Assembly: GCA_947589095.1 (NCBI GenBank)
Contig: CANQBX010000024.1
Span: 1 to 47,409, forward strand
Source: an uncultured Lachnospiraceae bacterium
GTDB taxonomy: Bacteria; Bacillota; Clostridia; Lachnospirales; Lachnospiraceae
Direction: 5' to 3'
Length of the DNA: 47,409 nt
The position numbers and the translations under genes are program-made. Positions 31,923 through 40,589 of this stretch are shown piece after piece; within the stretch, counting starts at the first letter, position 1, and each line of letters starts with the position of its first letter. The notes below the pieces were generated by a model. That model saw only the letters and a program-made list of their open reading frames with translations, made no database searches and was not told the origin of the DNA.

Positions 31923-32131
31923 ATGCTGTCCCTCTCCTTATTCTTTCTTCCGTACACAGGAAACGCCGTACCGGATGTCCTCCGGCCGCGCGCCGCATAA
32001 CGCTGTATCCATCATATCACTTTGCTGATTTCAAGGCAAGCGGCAGATACACATTTCACGGAAATGCCGCAGAAATTCAGAGATCGCCGAAACAAAAAGC
32101 GTATCTCGCACGTCCGGCGCCGCCCCGAACG

Positions 32132-33025
32132 TTACTTTCGGGGGTGGGCCCCCCGGTATGCCCGCCGCAGAGAATCCGTTTCCTTCGTCACATATGCGGC
32201 ATACATCTGCGTAGCAGCCGGATCCGCATGCCCCAGCATAGTCTGTACCGCCCGGATATCCGCACCGCCTCCGATCAGATGGGCTGCGAAGGAATGACGC
32301 AGCGTGTGGGGCGTAATATCTGCCGTGATCCCCGCCTTCTCTCCGTAATACTTGATGATCTTCCAGAAGCCCTGGCGGCTCATAGGCTGGCCGCTGCAAT
32401 TGACAAACAGTTCCGAAAGCTCATTTCCCTTCAGAAGCTTATCGCGGGCCTGATCCAGATAACGCGCAAGCGCCTGCCTGGCCGTCCGGCCAAACGGCAC
32501 AGTTCTCTCCCGTTCCCCGTCATGGCAGGTTACAAAGCCGATCGGCAGATTCACATCCTCAAGCCGCAGGCTGATCAGCTCCGACACACGCAGGCCCGTA
32601 GCATACAAAAGTTCAAGCATGGCCTTATCGCGGATCTCCTTTGGCGTCGTGTCCTGCGGCTGCGCCAACAGCCGGTCAACCTCCTCCACCGACAGGATCC
32701 CCGGCGCCTTCCGCTCCACATGGGGCGTCTGCAAAAGCTCCGTAGGATCCTTCCGCAGATTCCCCTGACGCAGCTCATAATGGAAAAACGCCCGCATGGA
32801 CGCCATGACCCGCGAAATCGTAGTCGCTGCTTTGCCATTCTTCTCCAGATACAGAATATACGAATTCAGAGAAGTCTTCGTAACCTTTGAAACGCCGATG
32901 ATCCCGCGGCCCTCCAGATATTCCGCCATCTGGTTCAGATCCCGCTCATAGGATACCAGCGTGTTATGGGAAGCCTTTTTCTCCTCCCGCATATATTCCA
33001 TGAATTCTCTGATCTCCGTCCTCAT
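32132..33025 (-). CDS. xerD: Site-specific tyrosine recombinase, XerD-like
   Basis: This 297-aa tyrosine recombinase is of the Xer type that resolves chromosome dimers. It has an N-terminal SAM-like domain (about 1-90) and a catalytic domain with ATGLRVSEL (catalytic Arg), HTLRHSFA (His and Arg), MLGHAD (His) and TQMYAAY (Tyr nucleophile). The beta-hairpin that normally reads GKGxKxR reads HDGERER here, so the usual catalytic lysine is not at its place. The ATG at 33025 follows GGGGAG; an ATG eight codons earlier is less well placed. It has its own promoter. The core-gene context (between spoIIM-like and apt) argues for a housekeeping Xer rather than an integrase. Confidence 0.9.
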   Translation of the reverse strand: MRTEIREFMEYMREEKKASHNTLVSYERDLNQMAEYLEGRGIIGVSKVTKTSLNSYILYLEKNGKAATTISRVMASMRAFFHYELRQGNLRKDPTELLQTPHVERKAPGILSVEEVDRLLAQPQDTTPKEIRDKAMLELLYATGLRVSELISLRLEDVNLPIGFVTCHDGERERTVPFGRTARQALARYLDQARDKLLKGNELSELFVNCSGQPMSRQGFWKIIKYYGEKAGITADITPHTLRHSFAAHLIGGGADIRAVQTMLGHADPAATQMYAAYVTKETDSLRRAYRGAHPRK

Positions 33026-33076
33026 GATACTCCCCTTATTTCTCCCCAAAAGAGTCCGATTTGACCTTATTCAAAC

Positions 33077-33105
33077 ATTATAGTCCCTAATTTTGATAAA
33101 ATCAA
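33077..33105 (-). promoter_or_regulatory. Promoter of the xerD-like gene
   Basis: TTGATT (33100-33105) and a perfect TATAAT (33077-33082) are separated by 17 bp in an AT-rich region. Confidence 0.65.
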
Positions 33106-33148
33106 ACATATTTTTCCCACTTATATCCAATTTTTATCCTGATTTACA

Positions 33149-33204
33149 TAAAAAATACAACATATGGAAAGGGACGTTCTCCCACTTACCAATATGTTGT
33201 AAAA
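33149..33204 (-). terminator. Terminator after the spoIIM-like gene
   Basis: ACAACATAT (33157-33165) pairs with ATATGTTGT (33192-33200), with an inner GGGA/TCCC stem. The minus strand then reads ATTTTTTATG, and A-runs on the other side make it bidirectional in appearance. Confidence 0.7.
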
Positions 33205-33220
33205 AAGAAATTGTATTTTT

Positions 33221-33781
33221 TTAGAAACGCAGAAACAGCGGATTGATATAGGCTTCCAGAAGCGTCCCGGCTCCGGCCAATACCGTGAGAAAAATCCATG
33301 TCCGAAGCCGAAGCCGATCCAGACCTTTCTCTGCACGCACCGCCATAAACGCCCATACAGGCAGATATAAGACCCCTTGCGGAAATAGAGACAGCAGATA
33401 ATAAGGAAGCCCCATCACGCCCTTCTCCAGCGTTATAACCGAAACCGCAAGACCGCAGCATACCCCTGCCGTAAACGACAGGAAAGCAAAGCAGCCTGCC
33501 GCAAATGGAGTCATGCCGGCCAGCGCCGCCAGACCAAACTCTGCCAGGCGCTGTCTGGCCACAAACCCCCAAAGAGCGCGCCTCTGGGACATGGAAAGCC
33601 CGTTCTTAAGCTCAATGCTTATATAGCCCAGCTGCCCGATCAGCTCCCGGCCCAGGCAATTGGTTAAAACAGTTCCTGCCGCCGCGCCGCAGAAAAGGCA
33701 GCACAAAAGCACCATGGAATAGGTCAGTTTAAATCCTCGCGCCACATATCTCAGCTCACTTCCGTCAGGCACGGAACACAC
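33221..33781 (-). CDS. SpoIIM-like (stage II sporulation protein M) membrane protein
   Basis: This 186-aa protein with about five hydrophobic segments resembles SpoIIM/DUF95 proteins, part of the engulfment machinery in sporulating Firmicutes. Family-like parts are YSMVLLCCLFCGAAAGTVL near the N-terminus, GMTPFAAGCFAFLSFTAGVCCG, the FPQGVLYLPVW motif and the C-terminal AGTLLEAYINPLFLR. The 5' end is uncertain, with the GTG at 33781 and further GTGs at codons 4 and 13 all possible and none having a strong ribosome-binding site. A terminator follows. Confidence 0.7.
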   Translation of the reverse strand: MCSVPDGSELRYVARGFKLTYSMVLLCCLFCGAAAGTVLTNCLGRELIGQLGYISIELKNGLSMSQRRALWGFVARQRLAEFGLAALAGMTPFAAGCFAFLSFTAGVCCGLAVSVITLEKGVMGLPYYLLSLFPQGVLYLPVWAFMAVRAEKGLDRLRLRTWIFLTVLAGAGTLLEAYINPLFLRF

Positions 33782-33932
33782 TGTATCAGCCCCGGCCGTC
33801 CGATGCCATCCTGCATCCGCGCTTGTTTCTTCTGCAGTTTATGAAAGCGGCGGCGCAGATATGACAGGAGCGGAATATTCGGAAGTACGGCTGGAAGCTC
33901 CCCGGCCGCAGCGCACAGTCCTCCGCCGGCGA

Positions 33933-34469
33933 TCAGCCCCGCAGCCTGGCCGCGTAAGCACAGATCGCCGCCACGGTTTTGCCATCGGTCATTTTCCCTT
34001 CAAAAATCAGCTTCAGCAGATCATCCAGTTCCCATGCTTCCACGTCGATCACTTCATCCTCATCCAAATGCTGATGAGACGGGATCAGATCCCTGGCCAC
34101 AAAAACATCTATAGCCTCATCGCAAAACGCCACAGTTGTATTGACGCTTATCAGATATTCCATATTCTCTGTACGGAAACCGGTCTCTTCCTCCAGCTCC
34201 CGGTGCGCGCACTCCGCCTTCGGCTCACCCGGGGCGTCCAGCTTCCCGGCCGGTATCTCTAATGTCTCACGGTCCAACGCATTGCGGTACTGGCGCACCA
34301 TCAGGATCTTACCGTCTTCGGTAACGGGCACTACAGCCGCTGCTCCGTCATGATGAATGAAATCCCAATGGGCCTCATGACCATTGGCAAGTACTGTATC
34401 CTCGTATATTTTGAGGATCGTTCCCTGATACCTGAGCTGTCTGTCCAGGCGAATCACTTTCCCCGCCAT
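33933..34469 (-). CDS. NUDIX hydrolase (ADP-ribose pyrophosphatase-like)
   Basis: This 178-aa NUDIX enzyme of the ADP-ribose pyrophosphatase type probably hydrolyses ADP-ribose or related nucleoside diphosphates. The Nudix box is GKLDAPGEPKAECAHRELEEETGF split over residues 75-98. There is one extra residue between the first Gly and Glu82 compared with the Gx5E consensus, while RELEEETG is intact. The preceding VRQYRNALDRETLEIPAG is typical of ADPRase. It ends 151 bp before the spoIIM-like gene and follows the wall-binding protein gene by 14 bp, suggesting co-transcription. Confidence 0.92.
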   Translation of the reverse strand: MAGKVIRLDRQLRYQGTILKIYEDTVLANGHEAHWDFIHHDGAAAVVPVTEDGKILMVRQYRNALDRETLEIPAGKLDAPGEPKAECAHRELEEETGFRTENMEYLISVNTTVAFCDEAIDVFVARDLIPSHQHLDEDEVIDVEAWELDDLLKLIFEGKMTDGKTVAAICAYAARLRG

Positions 34470-34483
34470 ATCATTCTCTCCTT

Positions 34484-35500
34484 TTATTCGATCATCGCGC
34501 CGGAGGAATCGACCCTCCGCCCCATGCCGTCCGGCACGATCGTATTTACAAGCATGGCTCCGCTCTCCGGATCACAGTAGTAGGACTTGCCGTTCCAGTC
34601 GATCCAGCCGGTTACCATATAGCCTTTTGAATCAAAATAATACCACTTTTCATCGATATACTGCCAGTTATCCGTCGTATAGCTTCCGTCCGGATTGCGG
34701 TACCACCACCGGGAACCTTCATCGATCCAGCCGTATCTGTCCTGATAATAGGGAACCGCTCCCTGCGAAAGCGGACCTCCCTGTCCATAGCCGCCCCATG
34801 GTACGGCATATTGTTCCCGAAGCTGTTCCGCCAGAGCCGCGCTCACCGCGGAAGGCGCCGATTGCTTCCAGTCGCTTCTGGTATTCTCATTCTTCTGGTT
34901 AACCGCGCGTACCCGATATGTATAATTCCCGGCATTTCTCATATACCCGCCGAAATCGTAGTGACTCACACCGGATTGAACATCGCAGATCTTCTTCCCA
35001 TCCTGATACAGCTGTAACTCATAGTATGCCACATTATACGAATCGGACCAGTCGGCTGCGGTTGACGAACTCCAGGCCGCTTCCTCGATCCCGCCGACCT
35101 GTTCCCTGAGAGAAGGCAGCCTCAACTGCATAATATACGCAAACTGATTCCCGTCCCATCGGCCATATTCGCATTCCGCACCCCTGACCAGTATATCCGA
35201 GCGGTCCACATCAAAAGCCGCGCCATCATCCGCCCGAAGATAGACAAGAAGCCTCGGTACATCCGCGCTACCCCACACAGTGCCGGTATTAACCAGCACC
35301 GCATCACTGACTTCGTAGCCGGAATCCGGAACCGTGAACTCAAAGTCTCTGGCTGAACATGGCTGTCCAACCTGTATATTCGCTTCTACTTCCAGCACGA
35401 TCCGGGTAATTACCGTATCGTCCGCCATCGAAACAAAGGGAACCGTCTGCAGCATCACACACGCACACAGCATTCCCGCTATTTTCTTTATAATATTCAT
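34484..35500 (-). CDS. Secreted cell-wall-binding protein with choline-binding-type repeats
   Basis: This 338-aa protein starts with a signal peptide (MNIIKKIAGMLCACVMLQTV…SMA, cleavage near residue 26). A beta-rich region (about 27-130) and a fibronectin-III-like segment (about 135-210, YYELQLYQDGKKI to YTYRVRAVNQ) follow. The C-terminal end has about three cell-wall-binding repeats of the choline-binding type (GWIDEGSRWWYRNPDGSY, WQYIDEKWYYFDSKGYMVTG, GWIDWNGKSYYCDPESGAM). It should sit on the cell surface bound to wall polymers. Lachnospiraceae carry many such proteins, and the ligand and role are unknown. Confidence 0.85.
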   Translation of the reverse strand: MNIIKKIAGMLCACVMLQTVPFVSMADDTVITRIVLEVEANIQVGQPCSARDFEFTVPDSGYEVSDAVLVNTGTVWGSADVPRLLVYLRADDGAAFDVDRSDILVRGAECEYGRWDGNQFAYIMQLRLPSLREQVGGIEEAAWSSSTAADWSDSYNVAYYELQLYQDGKKICDVQSGVSHYDFGGYMRNAGNYTYRVRAVNQKNENTRSDWKQSAPSAVSAALAEQLREQYAVPWGGYGQGGPLSQGAVPYYQDRYGWIDEGSRWWYRNPDGSYTTDNWQYIDEKWYYFDSKGYMVTGWIDWNGKSYYCDPESGAMLVNTIVPDGMGRRVDSSGAMIE

Positions 35501-35558
35501 ATTCCACCGCCTTTCCGTGGAAACAATGTCTTAAACTGCGCCGCCGGCTCACGACCGG

Positions 35559-35593
35559 TGAAAAAGAAGCCCTATAGAATTCTATAGGGCTTC
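35559..35593 (-). terminator. Terminator after rny
   Basis: AGAAGCCCTATAG (35564-35576) and CTATAGGGCTTCT (35581-35593) form a perfect 13-bp stem with an AATT loop. The minus strand continues TTTTTCACC. Confidence 0.92.
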
Positions 35594-35605
35594 TCCCATT
35601 TACAA

Positions 35606-37150
35606 CTACTTCGCATAGTCGGCTACTCTTGATTCGCGTATCACATTCACGCGGATCTGTCCCGGATACTCCATGGATTCCTCGATCTTCTTGGCAATGT
35701 CGCGAGCCATAAGAACCATATCGTCATCGCTGACCTGTTCCGGCACTACCATGATACGGACTTCTCGTCCCGCCTGGATCGCATAGGACTTATCGACGCC
35801 CTTGAACGAATCCGTGATCTCCTCAAGCTGCTTTAACCTGTTTGTGTATGTTTCCAGCGTCTCGCGCCGTGCGCCCGGACGGGCGGCCGAAATGGTATCC
35901 GCAGCCTGTACGATGCAGGCGATCAGGCTTTCCGGCTCCACATCTCCGTGATGGGACTCTACGGAATTCACTACGATCGCCGACTCTTTGTACTTCCTGC
36001 ACAGGTCTGCGCCAAGCTTCACATGGGAACCCTCAACTTCATGATCGATAGACTTGCCGATATCATGGAGCAGACCGGCTCTCTTAGCCATACGAACATC
36101 CACGCCGATCTCTGCCGCCAGCAGGCCTGCCAGCTGCGCTACCTCGATAGAATGCTTTAACGCATTCTGCCCGTAGCTGGTACGGAACTTCATCTTGCCC
36201 AGAAGCTTTACAAGTTCCGGATGGATGCCATGGATACCAACCTCGAGAATGGCGGCTTCGCCTTCCTCGCGCATGTTCATCTCCACTTCGCGCTGCGCCT
36301 TCTCCACCATCTCCTCGATTCTGGCCGGATGGATACGTCCGTCTACGATCAGCTTCTCAAGAGCGATTCTCGCCACCTCACGTCTGACCGGATCGAAGCC
36401 GGACAATACCACCGCTTCCGGCGTGTCGTCGATGATCAGCTCCACGCCTGTCATAGTCTCCAGAGTACGGATGTTCCGGCCCTCTCGTCCGATAATGCGG
36501 CCCTTCATCTCATCGCTTGGCAGCTGCACAACCGACACGGTAGTCTCCGCCACATGATCCGCCGCGCATCTCTGAATGGCTGTCACAATGTATTCCTTCG
36601 CCTTCTTATCCGCCTCTTCCTTCGCTCTGGCCTCCAGCTCCTTCACCTTCTTCGCAGCGTCATGCTTCACATCATCCTCGATCATATGAAGCAGATAATC
36701 CCTGGCCTGTTCTTTCGTCAGACCCGAGATGCGCTCCAGCTCTGTCAGCTGTTTGCCGCGCAGCTCTTCCGCTTCCGCCAGTTTCCTGCTCAGATTCTCT
36801 TCACGCGCTGTCAGGCTTGTCTCCCTGCGTTCCAGTGTCTCTGCCTTCTTGTCCAGATTCTCTTCCTTGCTAAGTACTCGTCTCTCATACCTTTGAAGCT
36901 CAGCCCTGCGTTCCTTGGTCTCTTTATCTAATTCATTCTTCGTCCGGATGGACTCTTCCTTGGCTTCCAGGAGAGCTTCTCGCTTCTTTGTCTCTGCGGT
37001 CTTTAATGCTTCATCTATGATTTCTCTCGACTTTTCTTCCGCACTGCCGATCTTGCTTTCATATGTCTTCTTTCGGTGTGCGACCGCCAATACCCAGGTA
37101 ATCGGAGCTACAATAATCATTGTAAGCAGCACAGGTATTATATACGACAC
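35606..37150 (-). CDS. rny: Ribonuclease Y
   Basis: This 514-aa endoribonuclease starts mRNA decay at the membrane in Firmicutes. Order of parts: N-terminal membrane helix ([21 protein letters not shown]), a long coiled coil (about 25-200), KH domain ([15 protein letters not shown]), then HD domain with [12 protein letters not shown] and SHHGDVEP. The C-terminus ([16 protein letters not shown]) is typical. AGGAGG lies upstream of the start and a strong terminator follows. It lies next to recX-recA on the same strand. Confidence 0.97.
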   Translation of the reverse strand: MSYIIPVLLTMIIVAPITWVLAVAHRKKTYESKIGSAEEKSREIIDEALKTAETKKREALLEAKEESIRTKNELDKETKERRAELQRYERRVLSKEENLDKKAETLERRETSLTAREENLSRKLAEAEELRGKQLTELERISGLTKEQARDYLLHMIEDDVKHDAAKKVKELEARAKEEADKKAKEYIVTAIQRCAADHVAETTVSVVQLPSDEMKGRIIGREGRNIRTLETMTGVELIIDDTPEAVVLSGFDPVRREVARIALEKLIVDGRIHPARIEEMVEKAQREVEMNMREEGEAAILEVGIHGIHPELVKLLGKMKFRTSYGQNALKHSIEVAQLAGLLAAEIGVDVRMAKRAGLLHDIGKSIDHEVEGSHVKLGADLCRKYKESAIVVNSVESHHGDVEPESLIACIVQAADTISAARPGARRETLETYTNRLKQLEEITDSFKGVDKSYAIQAGREVRIMVVPEQVSDDDMVLMARDIAKKIEESMEYPGQIRVNVIRESRVADYAK

Positions 37151-37219
37151 AGGAGCACCTCCTTATTTAATTTTCATTGTACGATAATACAACACTCTAA
37201 TTTTATACTGTTTTGTGCA

Positions 37220-37813
37220 TCATGTCAAGAAGTTTCGGCTGACAGTCTCATAGGAATAGCCTTTTCGCAACAATGAAGCCTGCAGTCTGCGGCGCTGTCT
37301 GACATCACAGTTCTCCGCATCATAGCCCTTTTTCTTCAGAAATGCGCGGATCTGCTCCTGCTCCGATATCCCGCTGTCCTGTAAAAGTTCCGCGATCTGC
37401 TCTCTTCCTATTCCCTTTCGCAGAAGATCCTCCCGGATCCGGCTGCTGCTGCGGCGCTGCGCGTATATCTCAATATAACGTCTCGCGTACTCCCGGTCAT
37501 CTATATATCCGTACTCCTTAAGAAACGAAACCGCAAAATCAACGGCTTCCGCCGGATAATATCCTTCCAGCAGCTTCCGCCTTATCTCCTGTTCCGTCCT
37601 GTCATGCGATTTAAGAAGATAAAGAGCTCTCTCCCTGGCGCGGGGACAGAATACCGTCTCCAAAAGCTTCCGATACTCGCTTTCCGCCAGTTCCTTACCG
37701 GCCTCGATCTTATATCTTTGCACTTCCCCCTTATATAAAGCAAAGGCAAAGCCCGCGTCTGTGCGGACTTTGCACCTTCGCTTATCAAGCGGGACGACCT
37801 CTGTCACCTGCAC
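37220..37813 (-). CDS. recX: Regulatory protein RecX
   Basis: This 197-aa protein modulates RecA filaments. Three-helix repeats are visible (ARERALYLLKSHDRTEQEIRRKLL; AVDFAVSFLKEYGYIDDREYARRYIE; SSRIREDLLRKGI), plus a C-terminal RecX-like repeat ending YSYETVSR. The start is GTG at 37811-37813, with AGGAGG seven bases upstream. The longer frame would overlap recA by 38 bp and has no ribosome-binding site. It is 46 bp downstream of recA, so the two share the SOS-controlled transcript. Confidence 0.93.
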   Translation of the reverse strand: MQVTEVVPLDKRRCKVRTDAGFAFALYKGEVQRYKIEAGKELAESEYRKLLETVFCPRARERALYLLKSHDRTEQEIRRKLLEGYYPAEAVDFAVSFLKEYGYIDDREYARRYIEIYAQRRSSSRIREDLLRKGIGREQIAELLQDSGISEQEQIRAFLKKKGYDAENCDVRQRRRLQASLLRKGYSYETVSRNFLT

Positions 37814-37859
37814 GTTCCTTCCTCCTGTCGTTTCCGAGCCGGCTGCGGCACATGACGTA

Positions 37860-38894
37860 TTACTGCCGCTCCTCTCCCGCCGGCTCCGCCCCTTCATTGG
37901 GCTTCAGCCCATAGAACTCTCTCACTTTGTTCTCGATCTCCAGGCAGACTGCGGGATTCTCCTGCAGATATGCCTTCGCATTCTCCCGTCCCTGGCCGAT
38001 CCTTGCGCCCTGATATGCATACCAGGCCCCGCTCTTCTCGATGATATTCACCTTGGCCGCCAGATCCAGGATATCGCCCTCGCTGGAAATTCCCTTACCG
38101 AACATGATATCAAACTCCGCCTCCTTAAACGGCGGCGCTATCTTATTCTTCACAACCTTCACGCGGACATGGTTGCCAACAACCTCTCCTCCCTGCTTCA
38201 GGCTCTCGGTTCTGCGGACTTCCATACGCACGGACGCATAAAACTTCAGCGCGCGTCCGCCGGTCGTCGTCTCCGGATTACCGAACATAACGCCGATCTT
38301 CTCACGGATCTGATTAATAAAGATCACGCTGCAGTTCGTCTTACTGACCACGCCGGTCAGCTTGCGGAGCGCCTGGGACATCAAACGGGCCTGCAGACCC
38401 ACATGGGATTCTCCCATCTCACCGTCGATCTCCGCCTTGGGCACCAGAGCTGCCACCGAATCCACAATAATGATATCTACAGCGCCGGAGCGAACCATGG
38501 TTTCCGTAATCTCAAGCGCCTGTTCGCCGTTATCCGGCTGGGAAATATAGAGATTATCGATATCTACTCCGATATTACGGGCATAGACAGGATCCAGAGC
38601 ATGCTCCGCGTCAATAAATCCGGCAATGCCGCCTCTCTTCTGAACCTCGGCAACCATATGAAGGGCCACGGTCGTCTTGCCGCTGGATTCCGGACCGTAT
38701 ACTTCGATGATACGTCCCTTCGGAATCCCTCCCAATCCCAGGGCCAGATCCAGACTCAGGGAACCGGTGGGAATCGTCTCTATATTCATGTTCGCTCCGT
38801 TATCGCCAAGCTTCATCACGGAGCCTTTACCGTACGCCTTCTCGATCTGCGTCAAAGCCGCATCCAGGGCCTTCATCTTATCATCTCTGTTCAT
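37860..38894 (-). CDS. recA: Recombinase RecA
   Basis: This 344-aa RecA performs strand exchange and triggers LexA self-cleavage. Walker A is GPESSGKT, followed by [10 protein letters not shown], the LexA/L1-region [20 protein letters not shown] and L2 [21 protein letters not shown]. The C-terminus is short and acidic. The ATG at 38894 has GGAGG five bases upstream; the ATG four codons earlier lacks one. A consensus promoter with an SOS box precedes it. Confidence 0.97.
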   Translation of the reverse strand: MNRDDKMKALDAALTQIEKAYGKGSVMKLGDNGANMNIETIPTGSLSLDLALGLGGIPKGRIIEVYGPESSGKTTVALHMVAEVQKRGGIAGFIDAEHALDPVYARNIGVDIDNLYISQPDNGEQALEITETMVRSGAVDIIIVDSVAALVPKAEIDGEMGESHVGLQARLMSQALRKLTGVVSKTNCSVIFINQIREKIGVMFGNPETTTGGRALKFYASVRMEVRRTESLKQGGEVVGNHVRVKVVKNKIAPPFKEAEFDIMFGKGISSEGDILDLAAKVNIIEKSGAWYAYQGARIGQGRENAKAYLQENPAVCLEIENKVREFYGLKPNEGAEPAGEERQ

Positions 38895-38907
38895 GTTATC
38901 CTCCATT

Positions 38908-38920
38908 CGAACGTGTGTTC
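38908..38920. promoter_or_regulatory. SOS (LexA/DinR) box before recA
   Basis: CGAACGTGTGTTC matches the Gram-positive LexA consensus CGAACrnryGTTC fully. It lies at the transcription start of recA, 6 bp past the -10, so LexA binding would block initiation. Confidence 0.88.
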
Positions 38921-38926
38921 TTTTTT

Positions 38927-38955
38927 ATCATAGTACATCTCGGGGAAAATGTCAA
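38927..38955 (-). promoter_or_regulatory. Promoter of recA-recX
   Basis: TTGACA (38950-38955), 17-bp spacer, TATGAT (38927-38932). Confidence 0.85.
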
Positions 38956-39065
38956 CTGTTTTTTCCTCTTTTAACCGTCTTTTTGCAGGGCCTGTCCTTC
39001 CGTTTCCCCGCAGTCCCGCCGGCAGGGCGTTTACGCCTCCTTTCTCTTTGCCCGATAAACACCCA

Positions 39066-39262
39066 AGCAGCGGTATGATTAGCCATCTCCGATAAAACGA
39101 TCCCGCTGCTGCCCGGTTGTCAAACGCACAAAAGATTCATCCGTCAAACACTTAAGCTTATTCCTGGGATTCTGCGGCAGAGTACCGCACCTGCCGCACG
39201 CGGCAGTCTCAGAAGCCTCGATACAGCCTCACGGCTGAAGTAACATAGGAGAAATCCTATGA
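39066..39262 (-). ncRNA. Candidate structured RNA upstream of recA (unclassified)
   Basis: This stretch between the subtilase terminator and the recA promoter has no protein frame of note but is rich in hairpins. In minus-strand order they are: CATAGGA/TCCTATG with a 4-nt loop (39244-39261), CAGCC/GGCTG, competing stems built from CTGCCGC and GCGGCAG units (39173-39206), and finally AGCAGCGG/CCGCTGCT (39066-39073 with 39103-39110). A weak promoter (TTGCGT 39290-39295, TATTTT 39267-39272, spacing 17) would start an RNA of about 195 nt. I do not recognise a known family. Confidence 0.3.
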
Positions 39263-39282
39263 ATAGAAAATAACACATTTTC

Positions 39283-39319
39283 CGAAAAAACGCAAGCCGG
39301 TTTTTGGAAAAACCGCGTT
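39283..39319 (-). terminator. Terminator after the subtilase gene
   Basis: The minus strand shows AACGC…GCGTT (39315-39319 with 39289-39293) around CGGTTTTT/AAAAACCG, followed by TTTTTT. It begins 24 bp past the stop codon. Confidence 0.75.
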
Positions 39320-39342
39320 CCGGCGGTCCCCGCTCCGGCGTT

Positions 39343-40236
39343 TCAATCCGCCAGAAGACGCTCAATATCCAGCAGCCCCCAACCCTGCTGGTTCCTCGGC
39401 AGTCCCATATCCACAGCCCGCTCCCGCAGGCGCAGTTTTACGTCCCTGTTGTTCATTTCCGGGTATTTCTCCAGCAGGAGGGCAATCGCTCCGGCCACGA
39501 CCGGAGTCGACATGGACGTTCCGCTTTTGACCGCGTAACGTCCCGGCTCATTGCTGCAGCTGACGATACCGGCCCCCGGCGCCACGATCTCAGGCTTGCA
39601 GATACAGGCTCCCGTGGGCCCGCGTCCGGAATAATCCACCATGCGGTTCCCCATAACGCTGACTTCCTTATGGTCATCCGAACACCCCACGGTGATTACC
39701 TTCCGGCTGATACCGGGTGTCGTCACCGTCATATAACCCGGTCCGTTATTGCCGGCCGCCACCACGACTACCAGCCCGTCGTCCCAGGCCGCGTCCACGC
39801 CCCGGACCAGCGCGGAATTTTCACTCATGTTCTTGCGGGAATAAGACCCCACGGATATATTTACAATCCGAATGCCTAAAGCGTCCTTATACTCCCGGAT
39901 CCATCGAAGCCCCATCAGCACATCCGAGGCAAATCCCCCTCCCTTGGCATCCAGCACCTTAACGGAAATGAGATCGCAGCCGGGGGCGATCCCCCGATAC
40001 CGGCCTCCGGACGCCGCGCCGCTGCCGCCGATAATGGCAGAGATATGCGTCCCGTGGCCGTTATCGTCATAAGGCTCCCTTCGCCGATGCAGTACGTCAA
40101 AAAAGGCGGTAATGCGCTGCCCGAAATCCTCATGAGGATAGATGCCCGTATCCAGGACCGCCACGCCGACGCCGCGGCCGGTGAGTCCGGAATATCCGGG
40201 CTCTGTACAATGAACGATCTCCCTCGCCTGATTCAA
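39343..40236 (-). CDS. Intracellular subtilisin-type serine protease (S8)
   Basis: This 297-aa protease has the S8 triad: Asp29 in VAVLDTGI, His61 in NGHGTH and Ser241 in SGTSMSTP, with the oxyanion Asn163 in AAGNN. There is no signal peptide and no long propeptide, so it resembles the intracellular subtilases. The start is TTG at 40234-40236, with GGGTGG six bases upstream; the few codons before Ile7 match the short N-terminal extension of such enzymes. It stands alone between recA and lysA with its own terminator. Confidence 0.93.
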   Translation of the reverse strand: MNQAREIVHCTEPGYSGLTGRGVGVAVLDTGIYPHEDFGQRITAFFDVLHRRREPYDDNGHGTHISAIIGGSGAASGGRYRGIAPGCDLISVKVLDAKGGGFASDVLMGLRWIREYKDALGIRIVNISVGSYSRKNMSENSALVRGVDAAWDDGLVVVVAAGNNGPGYMTVTTPGISRKVITVGCSDDHKEVSVMGNRMVDYSGRGPTGACICKPEIVAPGAGIVSCSNEPGRYAVKSGTSMSTPVVAGAIALLLEKYPEMNNRDVKLRLRERAVDMGLPRNQQGWGLLDIERLLAD

Positions 40237-40539
40237 AGCATTCCACCCTTAATTTGTGTTCTCATAATTAAGTTATTCCGCAGGCAGCGTTTTTGATAAC
40301 GCCGGCGAACCGCCGCGCATGTTCAAGGGCGTATCGTTCTGCGCGGCCTAAAGCCGCGCACGCTGCGCCGGACGTCCGCCCGACGCGGAAATAAAAAGGG
40401 AAATTAAGAATTTCTTCATAATCTATTCAAACAATCTACAATCTTTTTCCGATGCCTTATGCTATACTCTTTATCGTAAAGAAAAGCGAGAAACCTTACT
40501 TCAATCACACTCCTTTATCCTTTGACATCCTATCCTGGC
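40237..40539. other. Intergenic region upstream of the subtilase gene
   Basis: No gene is seen. It holds the GC-rich hairpin GCGCGGC/GCCGCGC (40341-40347 with 40353-40359) and GCGTT/AACGC near 40290-40305. From about 40395 an AT-rich part begins. No convincing promoter was found, though TATACT at about 40472 could be a plus-strand -10. Confidence 0.4.
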
Positions 40540-40573
40540 ATAAAGAAAACCTGTCGTTTTCGACAGGTTTTTT
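40540..40573 (-). terminator. Terminator after lysA
   Basis: AAAACCTGTCG (40546-40556) pairs perfectly with CGACAGGTTTT (40561-40571). T-runs follow the stem on both strands, so it can act bidirectionally. Confidence 0.88.
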
Positions 40574-40589
40574 GCCGCTCATACGGATT

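Noticed and set aside
32123-32143. CCCCGAA/TTCGGGG hairpin at the end of the xerD-like gene as a terminator
   Set aside because: The stem overlaps the last codons and is followed by GC-rich sequence without Ts.
39066-39262. Assignment of the block upstream of recA as 6S RNA
   Set aside because: The length fits, but the two ends do not pair into the long closing helix and central bubble of 6S RNA.
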